DNA of 12,042 bases from an uncultured Eubacteriales bacterium (GCA_902796565.1 CADBPP010000094.1:1-12042); one strand, 5' to 3'; shown: positions 1-7,009, numbered from the stretch's first letter. Notes: generated from the sequence alone by a model not told the origin. Program-made: numbers and translations.

Positions 1-1
1 C

Positions 2-241
2 TTCGGAAACTGGAACCCGGTGAGGATCCTGGGCGCGAGCCTGTTCTTCGCCCTGTTCAAGGTGGTGGGAGCCTACAGCGGAAGCATACCCTTCCTGCCC
101 ACTTTCAGCGGCATCAAGAACTCCCAGTACATCTACCAGTGCATACCCTACGCTGTCACGATGATCGTACTTATCTTCACCAGCAAGCGTTCCAAAGCGC
201 CTCTTGCTGAAGGTATCCCCTACGACAAGGGCCAGAGATAA
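2..241 (+). CDS. ABC transporter permease, nucleoside/BMP type (3' end only)
   Basis: This is the last 79 codons of a gene whose start lies before the window; the frame is open from base 2 and ends at TAA 239-241. The visible part holds one or two hydrophobic segments and ends in a short basic tail, APLAEGIPYDKGQR. A tail of the APxxLGxPYxKGxR type is typical of the second permease (YufQ-like) of nucleoside/simple-sugar ABC importers that work with a BMP-type binding lipoprotein. The inferred role is an inner-membrane subunit for uptake of nucleosides or a similar small solute. It is followed at once by a terminator, so it is probably the last gene of its operon and not co-transcribed with the pxp genes. 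The family call rests on the C-terminal tail only; another branched-chain amino-acid-like permease is possible. Confidence 0.65.
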   Translation, partial: FGNWNPVRILGASLFFALFKVVGAYSGSIPFLPTFSGIKNSQYIYQCIPYAVTMIVLIFTSKRSKAPLAEGIPYDKGQR

Positions 242-252
242 AAAAATATATG

Positions 253-286
253 GGCTGTGTTCCCCGGCGGGACACAGCCTTTTTTT
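253..286 (+). terminator. Rho-independent terminator of the ABC permease operon
   Basis: An inverted repeat of about 11 bp (253-263 with 269-279, GGCTGTGT pairing with ACACAGCC plus inner pairs including one G-T) is followed by seven T (280-286). It starts 11 bases after the permease stop codon. Confidence 0.9.
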
Positions 287-328
287 ATTGTCTGCAGAGG
301 TCTTTGAAGATCATGTCCTTTCAATAAT

Positions 329-385
329 TAACTTTATTGATATATAGGCTTATTATATAAAGATTTTAATTGACATAACTTTATT
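329..385 (+). repeat. 10-bp direct repeat around the pxp promoter (candidate operator)
   Basis: TAACTTTATT occurs at 329-338 and again at 376-385, 47 bp apart start to start. The second copy lies in the spacer between the -35 and -10 boxes of the ycsG/pxp promoter. The region is very AT-rich, so chance is a real alternative. A regulator bound there could control the operon, but no evidence names one. Confidence 0.35.
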
Positions 386-398
386 AAATGAGTATAAT
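370..398 (+). promoter_or_regulatory. Consensus sigma-A promoter of the ycsG-pxp operon
   Basis: TTGACA (370-375) and TATAAT (393-398) are separated by exactly 17 bp, a full match to the housekeeping consensus. The start site should be near 405, giving a leader of about 64 nt before the ycsG-like gene. The remaining sequence of this gap (287-369) is AT-rich and shows no gene. Confidence 0.9.
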
Positions 399-421
399 TT
401 TATAAACAATTTATTTTTTGA

Positions 422-442
422 CGGGCAGAAATTTCCTGCCCG
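422..442 (+). promoter_or_regulatory. Leader hairpin just upstream of the ycsG ribosome binding site
   Basis: CGGGCAG (422-428) pairs with CTGCCCG (436-442) around a 7-nt loop. It has no T-run after it, so it is not a terminator. It sits about 10 nt before the AAAGGAGG site and may protect the 5' end of the mRNA or tune translation. Its 3' arm region (TTCCT, 433-437) could alternatively pair with AGGAA at 458-462, next to the ribosome binding site. Confidence 0.45.
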
Positions 443-468
443 CCGGTATCATAAAGGAGGAACCTTTA

Positions 469-1734
469 ATGGAAAAGAAAAAGAGTGCAAGCGCTGCCAT
501 AATAGGCGCCGCGTTCCTTATGGCCACCAGCGCCATTGGCCCCGGCTTCCTGACACAGACAGCGACATTCACGGGATCCCTGGGTTCCAGCTTCGGCTTT
601 GTAATCCTCATCTCGCTTATCATGTCCGCAATAGCCCAGCTGAACATCTGGAGAGTGCTGTGCGTATCCGGCAAGAGAGGCCAGGACATCGCCAATGATC
701 TTCTCAAGGGTCTCGGATATTTCCTTGCCGCCCTTATAGCTCTCGGCGGCCTCGCTTTCAATATCGGAAACGTCGGAGGAGGAGCCCTGGGCTTCAACGC
801 CATCGCAGGCATTCCTTCCGTCGTCGGATGCGTGATCTCCGGCCTTCTGGCCATAGTCATCTTCCTTTCGAAGAAGGCCAAGAGCATCGTGGACCAGGTG
901 GTCAAATACCTCGGAGCCATAATGATCGTAGTCATCCTTGTGGTCATGTTCCTTACGAAGCCCCCCATCGGGGACGCTGTGAAGAACACCTTCGTGCCCT
1001 CCGCTGAGATGGGCAATCTGTTCCCGGCCATCCTGACCCTTCTGGGAGGCACCGTGGGCGGATACATCACCTTCGCCGGAGCCCACCGTCTCATCGACGC
1101 GGGCGTCACCGGAAAGGATAAGCTGGGTGAAGTCAACCGCAGCTCCGTCATGGGCATCATCGTCGCGGCCGTGGTCAGGGTCCTTCTGTTCCTGGCTGTA
1201 CTGGGCGTCGTCACCGGCCTGCCGGGCATCAACCTTTCGAATCCTGCCGCCAACGCGGGCATCGTCAGCGACGCCATGAGCACAGGATACAACGGGATAA
1301 GCAATCCCGCGGCCTATGCGTTCCTGGTTGGCGCGGGCAACATCGCCTACAAGTTCGCCGGACTCGTGATACTGTGCGCGGCCATCACCTCCATCATCGG
1401 AGCGGCATATACGTCGGTATCCTTCCTCAAGACCTTCCATCCTTCCATTGAGAAGAATGAGAACTACTGGATCATCGGCTTCATCGCGGTATCCACGGCT
1501 ATCATGGCCATCCTCGGCGGAGCGGCAAAGCTTCTGGTGCTGGCGGGAGCCGTCAACGGACTTATCCTTCCCATCTCCCTGGGCGTCTGCCTCGTGGCGG
1601 CCAAGAACAAGAGGATCATGGGAGCGGATTACAAGCATCCCACATGGCTGTGGATCCTCGGCATCATCGTGGTGCTGGTAGCGGCTTATGTCGGAGTGAC
1701 TTCACTGGGCAACCTCAGGAACCTTATCGGCTGA
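469..1734 (+). CDS. Nramp-fold transporter, YcsG-like (likely not a metal carrier)
   Basis: A 421-residue integral membrane protein with about 11 hydrophobic segments, the usual size for Nramp-family carriers. The ATG at 469 is preferred because AAAGGAGG lies 8 nt upstream (453-460); an in-frame TTG at 418 has no such site. The family signature GPGFL is at residues 24-28. However, the DPGN metal-binding motif expected in TM1 is absent (the stretch reads TQTATFTGSLG), and the MPH motif of TM6 is replaced by VGGYITFAGAH. Canonical Nramp proteins use these residues to bind Mn or Fe. In Bacillus subtilis, ycsG sits beside pxpA and kipI/kipA (pxpB/pxpC), the same neighbours as here. I infer uptake of the organic substrate of the pxp enzyme, perhaps 5-oxoproline, by a LeuT-fold carrier. 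The substrate is not proven. It is the first gene of the operon, separated from pxpB by a terminator-like hairpin. Confidence 0.75.
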   Translation: MEKKKSASAAIIGAAFLMATSAIGPGFLTQTATFTGSLGSSFGFVILISLIMSAIAQLNIWRVLCVSGKRGQDIANDLLKGLGYFLAALIALGGLAFNIGNVGGGALGFNAIAGIPSVVGCVISGLLAIVIFLSKKAKSIVDQVVKYLGAIMIVVILVVMFLTKPPIGDAVKNTFVPSAEMGNLFPAILTLLGGTVGGYITFAGAHRLIDAGVTGKDKLGEVNRSSVMGIIVAAVVRVLLFLAVLGVVTGLPGINLSNPAANAGIVSDAMSTGYNGISNPAAYAFLVGAGNIAYKFAGLVILCAAITSIIGAAYTSVSFLKTFHPSIEKNENYWIIGFIAVSTAIMAILGGAAKLLVLAGAVNGLILPISLGVCLVAAKNKRIMGADYKHPTWLWILGIIVVLVAAYVGVTSLGNLRNLIG

Positions 1735-1750
1735 TCATCAGACATACCGA

Positions 1751-1787
1751 CAGACGCGCTGCCTTATACGCAACGCGTCTGTTTTTT
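1751..1787 (+). terminator. Intercistronic terminator/attenuator between ycsG and pxpB
   Basis: CAGACGCG (1751-1758) pairs with CGCGTCTG (1774-1781) across a 15-nt loop and is followed by six T (1782-1787). This has the form of an intrinsic terminator placed inside the operon. The long loop may make it leaky. A smaller stem (CAGCC 1791-1795 with GGCTG 1802-1806) follows. I see no good promoter between it and pxpB, so the enzyme genes probably depend on readthrough. Confidence 0.7.
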
Positions 1788-1854
1788 AAACAGCCTTTCC
1801 CGGCTGCCGTGGAGGGAAGGGCTTTGAATGCATGACGGCGGAAGGGAGAATAAA

Positions 1855-2586
1855 ATGCAGGATATCCGTATCCTTACAGAGGGCGATTCCTCCCTGCTGA
1901 TAGTGTTCGGCAATGAAGTCAGCCCCGATATCAACAAGAAGATCAGCGCGGTGGTTTCCCTCTTCCGCTCCCAGCAGATCAAGGGAGTGGTGGATCTTAT
2001 ACCTTCATACTGCGCGCTGCTGATCAATTACAATCCCGCTGTGACCACCTTCTCGGAGATAAAGAAGAGAGCGGAGCAGATCCTCAGCATGGATGTGAAG
2101 ACCTCCGATGAGAAGAAGGTCATCGTGGAGATCCCCGTCTGCTACGGAGGGGATTACGGTCCCGATATCCAGAACATAGCGGACAACGCCGGACTCACCG
2201 TACAGGAGGTCATAGACCTGCATTCATCCAGGGACTACCTCATATATATGCTGGGATTCCTGCCGGGCTTCTGTTACCTGGGAGGACTGGACGAGAGGAT
2301 CCATACGCCGAGGCTCGCCAATCCCCGCCTTAAGATCAGGGAAGGCAGCGTCGGCATAGGCGGCGCCTCCACCGGCATATATCCCATGGATTCCCCGGGA
2401 GGATGGCAGCTCATGGGAATGACGCCGGTGAAGACCTTCGACGCCGACAGGGAAGTCCCCATCCTCCTGGAGGCGGGTCAGTACATCCGCTTCATCCCCA
2501 TCACAGAGGAGGAATTCATCGAGATCCGCAAAAAGGTGGAAGCGGGAGAATACGAATGCGTGGTACACGTGGAGGGAGGTGAGTGA
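1855..2586 (+). CDS. pxpB: 5-oxoprolinase subunit PxpB (KipI / AHS1 family)
   Basis: A 243-residue cytoplasmic protein, the normal length for KipI/AHS1 proteins. The hallmark block GFLPGFCYLGGLDER is at residues 134-148, and the glycine-rich block GSVGIGGASTGIYP then SPGGWQL is at 164-186. The ATG at 1855 (AGGGAG 6 nt upstream) fits the family N-terminus; an in-frame ATG at 1828 also has a GGAAGG site and would add nine residues. With PxpC and PxpA this subunit forms the ATP-dependent 5-oxoprolinase that opens 5-oxoproline to glutamate. In B. subtilis the same protein was first described as a KinA inhibitor (KipI). It is also homologous to half of the urea carboxylase carboxyltransferase domain, which matters here because biotin enzyme genes follow. 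The stop is one base before the pxpC start, so translation is probably coupled. Confidence 0.92.
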   Translation: MQDIRILTEGDSSLLIVFGNEVSPDINKKISAVVSLFRSQQIKGVVDLIPSYCALLINYNPAVTTFSEIKKRAEQILSMDVKTSDEKKVIVEIPVCYGGDYGPDIQNIADNAGLTVQEVIDLHSSRDYLIYMLGFLPGFCYLGGLDERIHTPRLANPRLKIREGSVGIGGASTGIYPMDSPGGWQLMGMTPVKTFDADREVPILLEAGQYIRFIPITEEEFIEIRKKVEAGEYECVVHVEGGE

Positions 2587-2587
2587 T

Positions 2588-3604
2588 ATGGGCTTCAGAG
2601 TACTCAAGGCCGGCATGCAGACCACCATACAGGACCTGGGCCGCTACGGCTACCAGAGCCAGGGAATAAGCGTGTCTGGAGCAATGGATGTCAGAAGCTT
2701 CAAGATAGCCAACATGCTTCTGGACAATCCCGAGAACGAGGCCGAGCTGGAGATCTGCCTCATAGGGCCCACGCTGCAGTTCACGTCCGCCACCATCATA
2801 GCCATCACCGGCGGGGACTTTGCTCCCACCCTCAACGGGGAACCGGTGAGCATGTATACCGCCGTATACGTGAACAAGAACGATATCCTGAAGTTCTCCA
2901 GCGCCCGCACCGGCAGCCGCTGCTACGTGGCTTTTTCCAGCTACCTGGATGTGCCGGTGGTGATGGGCAGCCGTTCCACCAACATGAAGAGCGTGACCGG
3001 AGGCTTCAAGGGAAGGCCTCTGAGGGAGGACGATTACATCGGCTTCAGGCAGAAGAGGAGATACCTCCCGTTCTTCCTGTCGAGGAAGCTGGACCTGAAG
3101 GAATTCGACCAGTCCGACATCACCCTCAGGGTGGTCATGGGGCCCCAGGATGACATGTTCACCCGTCAGGGCATCGAGACCTTCCTCAATGAGGAATATT
3201 CCATCACCAGCGATTTCGACCGCATGGGAGCGAGGCTCGAAGGTCCCTTCATCTCCACGAAGAACGGCTCGGACATCATATCCGACGGCATAGCCTTCGG
3301 AGCTGTGCAGGTGCCCGCTCACGGAAAGCCCATCGTGCTCCTGGCTGACCGCCAGACCACGGGGGGATACGCGAAGATCGCCACCGTGTGCTCGGTGGAC
3401 ATACCGAAGATAGTCCAGGGCAGGATAGATACGAAGATCCGCTTCAGGGCCATAACCGTGGAGGAGGCCCAGAAGCTGTACCGGGATGAGATCAAGGAAC
3501 TGGAGAACATGAGAAAAATGATCCATACTCCCTGCAGGGAAGTACTGGACTGCAGACTTGTGGCAAAGAGACTTACACAACTGTTTGAGGAGGAGGGTAA
3601 ATAA
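2588..3604 (+). CDS. pxpC: 5-oxoprolinase subunit PxpC (KipA / AHS2 family)
   Basis: A 338-residue cytoplasmic protein typical of KipA/AHS2. Family blocks seen: QTTIQDLGRYGY at 11-22, SGAMD at 30-34, SDFDRMGARLEGP at 208-220, and the strongly conserved VQVPAHGKP...LLADRQTTGGY at 240-261. The ATG at 2588 is chosen over the GTG at 2579 because GGAGGTGA (2575-2582) is well placed for it. It pairs with PxpB; together they match the carboxyltransferase domain of urea carboxylase and, with PxpA, the bacterial 5-oxoprolinase. Its stop overlaps the next start (TAATG at 3602-3606), so PxpC and the biotin carrier protein are translationally coupled, which supports their working as one complex. The C-terminal 30 residues are charged and less conserved. 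Confidence 0.92.
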   Translation: MGFRVLKAGMQTTIQDLGRYGYQSQGISVSGAMDVRSFKIANMLLDNPENEAELEICLIGPTLQFTSATIIAITGGDFAPTLNGEPVSMYTAVYVNKNDILKFSSARTGSRCYVAFSSYLDVPVVMGSRSTNMKSVTGGFKGRPLREDDYIGFRQKRRYLPFFLSRKLDLKEFDQSDITLRVVMGPQDDMFTRQGIETFLNEEYSITSDFDRMGARLEGPFISTKNGSDIISDGIAFGAVQVPAHGKPIVLLADRQTTGGYAKIATVCSVDIPKIVQGRIDTKIRFRAITVEEAQKLYRDEIKELENMRKMIHTPCREVLDCRLVAKRLTQLFEEEGK

Positions 3605-4053
3605 TGATAGAACTCGAAAAGATCGAAGGACTCGTCAAAATACTTGAAGCGTCCTCCCTGACCGAGATGACCGTCAGGGACGGTGAATTCAAGATCACCA
3701 TGAGCAAGCTGGACAATCCGCCGGTGGTGGCCGCAGGGGCCGCCGTCGCTCCCGCTCCCGCGGCGGTGAGCGTATCCGCTGAGGTGAAGGAGGAAAAGCC
3801 TGCAGAGGACGATATAGAATACATCATCTCACCGATAGTGGGAACATTCTATTCCGCTCCGGCTCCCGATGCCGCGCCCTTCGTAAGGATCGGGGACCAT
3901 GTGAAGAACGGACAGACCGTATGCATACTGGAAGCCATGAAGCTCATGAACGAGATACAGACAGAGTTTGACTGCGAGATAGAAGCGGTGCTGGTTTCCA
4001 ATGAACAGAAGGTGGAATACGGCCAGCCTCTGTTCAAGGTAAAAAAACTGTAA
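3604..4053 (+). CDS. Biotin carboxyl carrier protein (AccB-like)
   Basis: A 149-residue protein with three parts: an N-terminal helical segment (1-36), a Pro/Ala-rich flexible linker (about 39-58), and a C-terminal biotinyl domain (about 73-149). The biotinylation motif EAMKLMNEI is present, with the acceptor lysine at residue 113. The inserted 'thumb' after the start of the domain (SPIVGTFYSAPAPDAAPF, about 76-93) is of the AccB type. It carries carboxybiotin between a biotin carboxylase and a carboxyltransferase. Usually this serves acetyl-CoA carboxylase, but no accA or accD is nearby; the gene lies inside a pxp operon, overlapping pxpC by one base and followed 12 bases later by the biotin carboxylase. 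I infer that its partner is PxpB/PxpC. It needs a biotin ligase encoded elsewhere. A spare acetyl-CoA carboxylase subunit is the alternative. Confidence 0.93.
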   Translation: MIELEKIEGLVKILEASSLTEMTVRDGEFKITMSKLDNPPVVAAGAAVAPAPAAVSVSAEVKEEKPAEDDIEYIISPIVGTFYSAPAPDAAPFVRIGDHVKNGQTVCILEAMKLMNEIQTEFDCEIEAVLVSNEQKVEYGQPLFKVKKL

Positions 4054-4065
4054 CGGAGCAGACAA

Positions 4066-5418
4066 GTGTTTAGCAAGATACTGATAGCGAACCGCGGCGA
4101 GATAGCCGTAAGGATTATCCGCGCCTGCCGCAACCTGGGTATCCGTTCCGTCGCCGTATATTCCAAGGAGGATACCAGGAGCCTTCATGTGCAGCTGGCG
4201 GATCAGCGCATCTGCATAGGAGCGGGCGCCGCCAGGGACAGCTATCTCAACATGGAACAGATAGTGACAGCCGCCAGGAACATGGGCTGCGACAGCGTCC
4301 ATCCGGGTTACGGTTTCCTTTCCGAGAACAGCGCCTTCGCGAGACTGTGCGAGGAGAACTCACTCACTTTCATAGGACCTTCGGCGGACGTCATTGACCG
4401 CATGGGCAACAAATCCGCAGCCAGAAAGACCATGAGCGAGGCGGGGGTACCGGTGATACCGGGATGCCTTGAGCCCGTCCATACCGCCGAAGAAGCCAGA
4501 AACATAGCCCGGGAAATAGGATATCCCGTGATGATCAAGGCTTCCTCCGGAGGAGGGGGCAAGGGCATGAGGGCCGCCATGAACGACGATGAGTTCGAGC
4601 ACCAGTTCAACCTGGCCCAGAGGGAATCCGTCAATTCCTTCGGGGACGATTCCATGTATCTCGAAAAGCTCATCATCTCTCCGAGACACGTTGAGGTCCA
4701 GATAATGGCGGACAGCTTCGGAAATATCGTCGCCCTGGGGGAAAGGGACTGTTCTGTGCAGCGCAACCACCAGAAGCTGATAGAGGAATCTCCATCTCCC
4801 GCGGTGGATGACACGACAAGAAAGAAGATGTACGACGCGGCCGTGCTGGCCGCGAAGACCGTGGGCTACACCAACGCCGGCACGGTGGAATTCATCGTGG
4901 ACAGGGAAGGGCATTTCTATTTCATGGAGATGAACACCCGTATCCAGGTGGAGCATCCCGTCACGGAGATGGTGACCGGCACGGATCTGGTGATCGAACA
5001 GATCAGGGTGGCCATGGGCGAGCCCCTGAGCTTCTCACAGGATGATATAGTCCTTCGGGGCCACAGCATAGAATGCCGTATCAACGCCGAGATCCCGGAG
5101 AAAAACTTCATGCCCAGCCCCGGTAAGGTGGAACTTCTCCATTTCCCGGCGGGCAACGGAGTGAGGGTGGACAGCGCCCTTTATCCCGGCTACATCATAC
5201 CTTCCGACTATGATTCCATGATCGCCAAGGTCATAGTGCACGCCCCCGACCGCGCTTCCGCCATCCAGAAGATGTCGTCAGCGCTGGATGAGATGGTGGT
5301 CACCGGAGTCGAGACGAACCTCGACATGCAGTACCGCATGATCCATACCGACACCTTCATGCAGGGCATGGCGGATACGGGATTCGTGGAGGAATTCGTA
5401 AAAGGAGGAACCAGCTGA
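4066..5418 (+). CDS. Biotin carboxylase (AccC-like)
   Basis: A 450-residue ATP-grasp enzyme, the same length class as E. coli AccC (449). It uses ATP and bicarbonate to carboxylate the biotin of the carrier protein. It has the N-terminal FSKILIANRGEIAVR block (2-16), the glycine loop KASSGGGGKGMR (158-169), ERDCSVQR (226-233) with the lysine at 237, and EMNTRIQVEHPVTE (288-301). The key residues E288, N290, R292, Q294, V295, E296 and R338 fall at the same numbers as in E. coli AccC, so the enzyme should be active. The start is GTG with GGAG 7 nt upstream. The stop overlaps the pxpA start (TGATG). It is placed between the carrier protein and pxpA, which suggests a role in the pxp reaction and not, or not only, in fatty acid synthesis. 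Confidence 0.93.
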   Translation: MFSKILIANRGEIAVRIIRACRNLGIRSVAVYSKEDTRSLHVQLADQRICIGAGAARDSYLNMEQIVTAARNMGCDSVHPGYGFLSENSAFARLCEENSLTFIGPSADVIDRMGNKSAARKTMSEAGVPVIPGCLEPVHTAEEARNIAREIGYPVMIKASSGGGGKGMRAAMNDDEFEHQFNLAQRESVNSFGDDSMYLEKLIISPRHVEVQIMADSFGNIVALGERDCSVQRNHQKLIEESPSPAVDDTTRKKMYDAAVLAAKTVGYTNAGTVEFIVDREGHFYFMEMNTRIQVEHPVTEMVTGTDLVIEQIRVAMGEPLSFSQDDIVLRGHSIECRINAEIPEKNFMPSPGKVELLHFPAGNGVRVDSALYPGYIIPSDYDSMIAKVIVHAPDRASAIQKMSSALDEMVVTGVETNLDMQYRMIHTDTFMQGMADTGFVEEFVKGGTS

Positions 5419-6185
5419 TGCTGAAAATAGATCTTAACTGCGATCTGGGAGAGAGCTTCGGCAACTATACCCTTGGTATGGACCGGGAGATCCTTCCCCT
5501 GATATCCAGCGCCAACGTGGCCTGCGGCTTCCATGCCTCAGACCCCTGCGTGATGGCAGAAAGCGCCAGGATCGCAAAAGCTGCCGGCACCGCCGTCGGC
5601 GCCCATCCCGGTTTTCCCGACCTGATGGGCTTCGGCAGAAGGAACATGACTGTCACAAAGGAAGAGGCCAGGGACTATGTCCTCTATCAGCTGGGCGCCC
5701 TGGACGCCTTCCTGAAGGCTGAGGGTCTCAGGATGCAGCATGTGAAGCCCCACGGAGCTTTGTACAACATGGCCGCTGTGGACCGCTCTCTGGCGGACGC
5801 CATAGTGGGAGCGATAAAGGAATACAACAGCGACCTCATCGTCCTCGCCCTCTTCGGGGGAGAGCTGGAAAAGGCTTCCCGGGACGCGGGACTGAGGACC
5901 GCGTCGGAGTTCTTTGCCGACAGGGCATACAACACCGACGGTACCCTGGTATCCAGAAGCATCCCCGGCTCCACCATCACCGATGAGAACGCTGCGATAG
6001 AGCGCACCGTAAGGATGGTCAGGGAAAAGAAAGTGACAACCATCGACGGCATCGACATCGATGTGGACTGCTGCTCGGTCTGTGTACACGGCGACAATCC
6101 CAAGGCCCTGGAGTTCGTAAAGAAGATCAGGGAAGGCCTTGCCGCGGAGGGCATAGAAATAGCCCCCATGGGTGAGATAGTTTGA
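5418..6185 (+). CDS. pxpA: 5-oxoprolinase subunit PxpA (LamB/YcsF family)
   Basis: A 255-residue cytoplasmic protein, standard length for LamB/YcsF. Visible family motifs: IDLNCDLGESFG at 4-15, ANVACGFHASDP at 32-43, GAHPGFPDLMGFGRR at 61-75 and HVKPHGALYN at 108-117. The conserved Asp/His set (D5, D9, H39, H63, H109-region, H112) suits a hydrolase active site of the polysaccharide-deacetylase-like fold. It completes the PxpABC 5-oxoprolinase, giving glutamate. The same family also appears beside lactam-degrading enzymes, so another cyclic amide is possible. The ATG overlaps the biotin carboxylase stop and has AAAGGAGG at 5401-5408. It is the last gene of the operon; a GC-rich hairpin follows. 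Confidence 0.93.
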   Translation: MLKIDLNCDLGESFGNYTLGMDREILPLISSANVACGFHASDPCVMAESARIAKAAGTAVGAHPGFPDLMGFGRRNMTVTKEEARDYVLYQLGALDAFLKAEGLRMQHVKPHGALYNMAAVDRSLADAIVGAIKEYNSDLIVLALFGGELEKASRDAGLRTASEFFADRAYNTDGTLVSRSIPGSTITDENAAIERTVRMVREKKVTTIDGIDIDVDCCSVCVHGDNPKALEFVKKIREGLAAEGIEIAPMGEIV

Positions 6186-6195
6186 CTTAATGATC

Positions 6196-6222
6196 AGGAG
6201 CCCCGCGTTCGCGGGGCTCTTT
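6196..6222 (+). terminator. Terminator of the pxp operon
   Basis: A perfect 9-bp stem (GAGCCCCGC 6198-6206 with GCGGGGCTC 6211-6219) has a 4-nt loop and only a short T-run (TTT) after it. It lies 12 bases after the pxpA stop and faces the convergent gntR terminator. Confidence 0.75.
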
Positions 6223-6247
6223 GAATATCTTTGATGGTGACGATATG

Positions 6248-6271
6248 AAAAAGAGGCCTCAGGGCCTCTTT
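6248..6271 (-). terminator. Terminator of the gntR-type gene
   Basis: Read on the minus strand, AGAGGCC and GGCCTCT form a stem with a 4-nt loop followed by a T-run. It overlaps the stop codon of the regulator (6270-6272). Only TTT follows on the plus strand, so it acts mainly on the minus strand. Confidence 0.75.
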
Positions 6272-6956
6272 ACATGTTTGTTTTGGATATCTCCAGATCA
6301 TGATTGTACATTATCTGACGCGCCTTTTCCTCGTTTCTGTTCTTCATCGCCTCCAGTAGCAGGGGATGATACTTGATGATGGAGTCCATGGCGCTCAGAG
6401 TCGATGACGGTTCCAGCTGGGAATTGATGATGTTCACATAGGATGTGTAGAAGTTGTAGAGCACCACGTTGCCGGAATACTTCGCGATGGCGGTATGGAA
6501 TTCTCCGTCCAGACGGAATACCTCGTTCATCGCGTCCAGCGAACCGCTTCTGCGGTATTCCTCCACGTTCGCTTTCAGTTCGTCGTTTATGCTTTCGATC
6601 TCTTCCAGCTCGGTCTCGGTGGCCCTTAAGGCGGTCCAGGCCGCCAGCTGCGGCTCCAGCAGCATACTGGTTTCCCACATGGCGGGGATAAAGATATCGT
6701 TGTCGATGAACTTCCATCCGAAGGGATCCTCCACCACACCGGGATTCTCGCACACGAAAGTGCCGATGCCCTGGCGCACTTCCAGGATACCCATGGACCT
6801 GAGGGCCCTTAAGGCTTCACGGATGGTGGTGCGGGACGCGTCAAAGCGCACACACAGCTCATTCTCGCTGGGGATCTTGTCCCCGGGCATGAATTCCACG
6901 CCGATGAGATCGCGGATCTCATCGCGGATCGTCGATGATATTTTTCTTCTTGTCAT
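6270..6956 (-). CDS. GntR-family regulator, FadR subfamily (FCD domain)
   Basis: A 228-residue DNA-binding protein. The N-terminal winged helix-turn-helix (about 1-70) contains the GntR signature PGDKIPSENELCVRF, then SRTTIREALRALRSMGILEV and RQGIGTFV. The C-terminal FCD domain (about 95-220) holds the usual metal/ligand set D150, H154, H197 and H219, so it probably senses a carboxylate-type metabolite. The ATG at 6956 has a G-rich site (GGGGGG) 9 nt upstream. It is monocistronic, convergent with pxpA and downstream of the ABM operon on the same strand. Two palindromes overlap its promoter, pointing to autoregulation. Plausible targets are the adjacent SDR/MFS operon or the pxp operon; the sequence does not decide which. 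Confidence 0.9.
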   Translation of the reverse strand: MTRRKISSTIRDEIRDLIGVEFMPGDKIPSENELCVRFDASRTTIREALRALRSMGILEVRQGIGTFVCENPGVVEDPFGWKFIDNDIFIPAMWETSMLLEPQLAAWTALRATETELEEIESINDELKANVEEYRRSGSLDAMNEVFRLDGEFHTAIAKYSGNVVLYNFYTSYVNIINSQLEPSSTLSAMDSIIKYHPLLLEAMKNRNEEKARQIMYNHDLEISKTNM

Positions 6957-6981
6957 TTGTCATTTCCCCCCAAACCAGGTC

Positions 6982-7009
6982 ATTATAACATACATGTATG
7001 GAACAACAA
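6982..7009 (-). promoter_or_regulatory. Promoter of the gntR-type gene
   Basis: On the minus strand TATAAT (6982-6987) is a perfect -10 box. A weak -35 box, TTGTTG (7004-7009), lies 16 bp upstream. The start site should be near 6975, giving a leader under 20 nt. The first palindromic operator fills the spacer, so a bound repressor would block this promoter. Confidence 0.7.

Noticed and set aside
418..468. TTG start at 418 adding 17 residues to the Nramp-like protein
   Set aside because: No ribosome binding site precedes it, it lies only a few bases after the predicted transcript start, and the ATG at 469 has AAAGGAGG at ideal distance.
411..1638. Long open frames on the minus strand opposite the transporter gene (and similar long antisense frames opposite pxpC, pxpA and the biotin carboxylase)
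   Set aside because: They are shadows of GC-rich genes: compositions are low-complexity or unlike any known family, they lack ribosome binding sites, and the plus-strand frames have clear family motifs.
1824..1852. A separate pxpB promoter (TTGAAT with a weak AT-rich -10)
   Set aside because: The -10 candidate overlaps the ribosome binding site and start codon, so a transcript from it would lack them.
3604..5418. Calling the BCCP and BC genes accB and accC of acetyl-CoA carboxylase
   Set aside because: The proteins fit the families, but no accA/accD is present and both lie inside the pxp operon, so the acetyl-CoA role is not supported by context; symbols were left blank.
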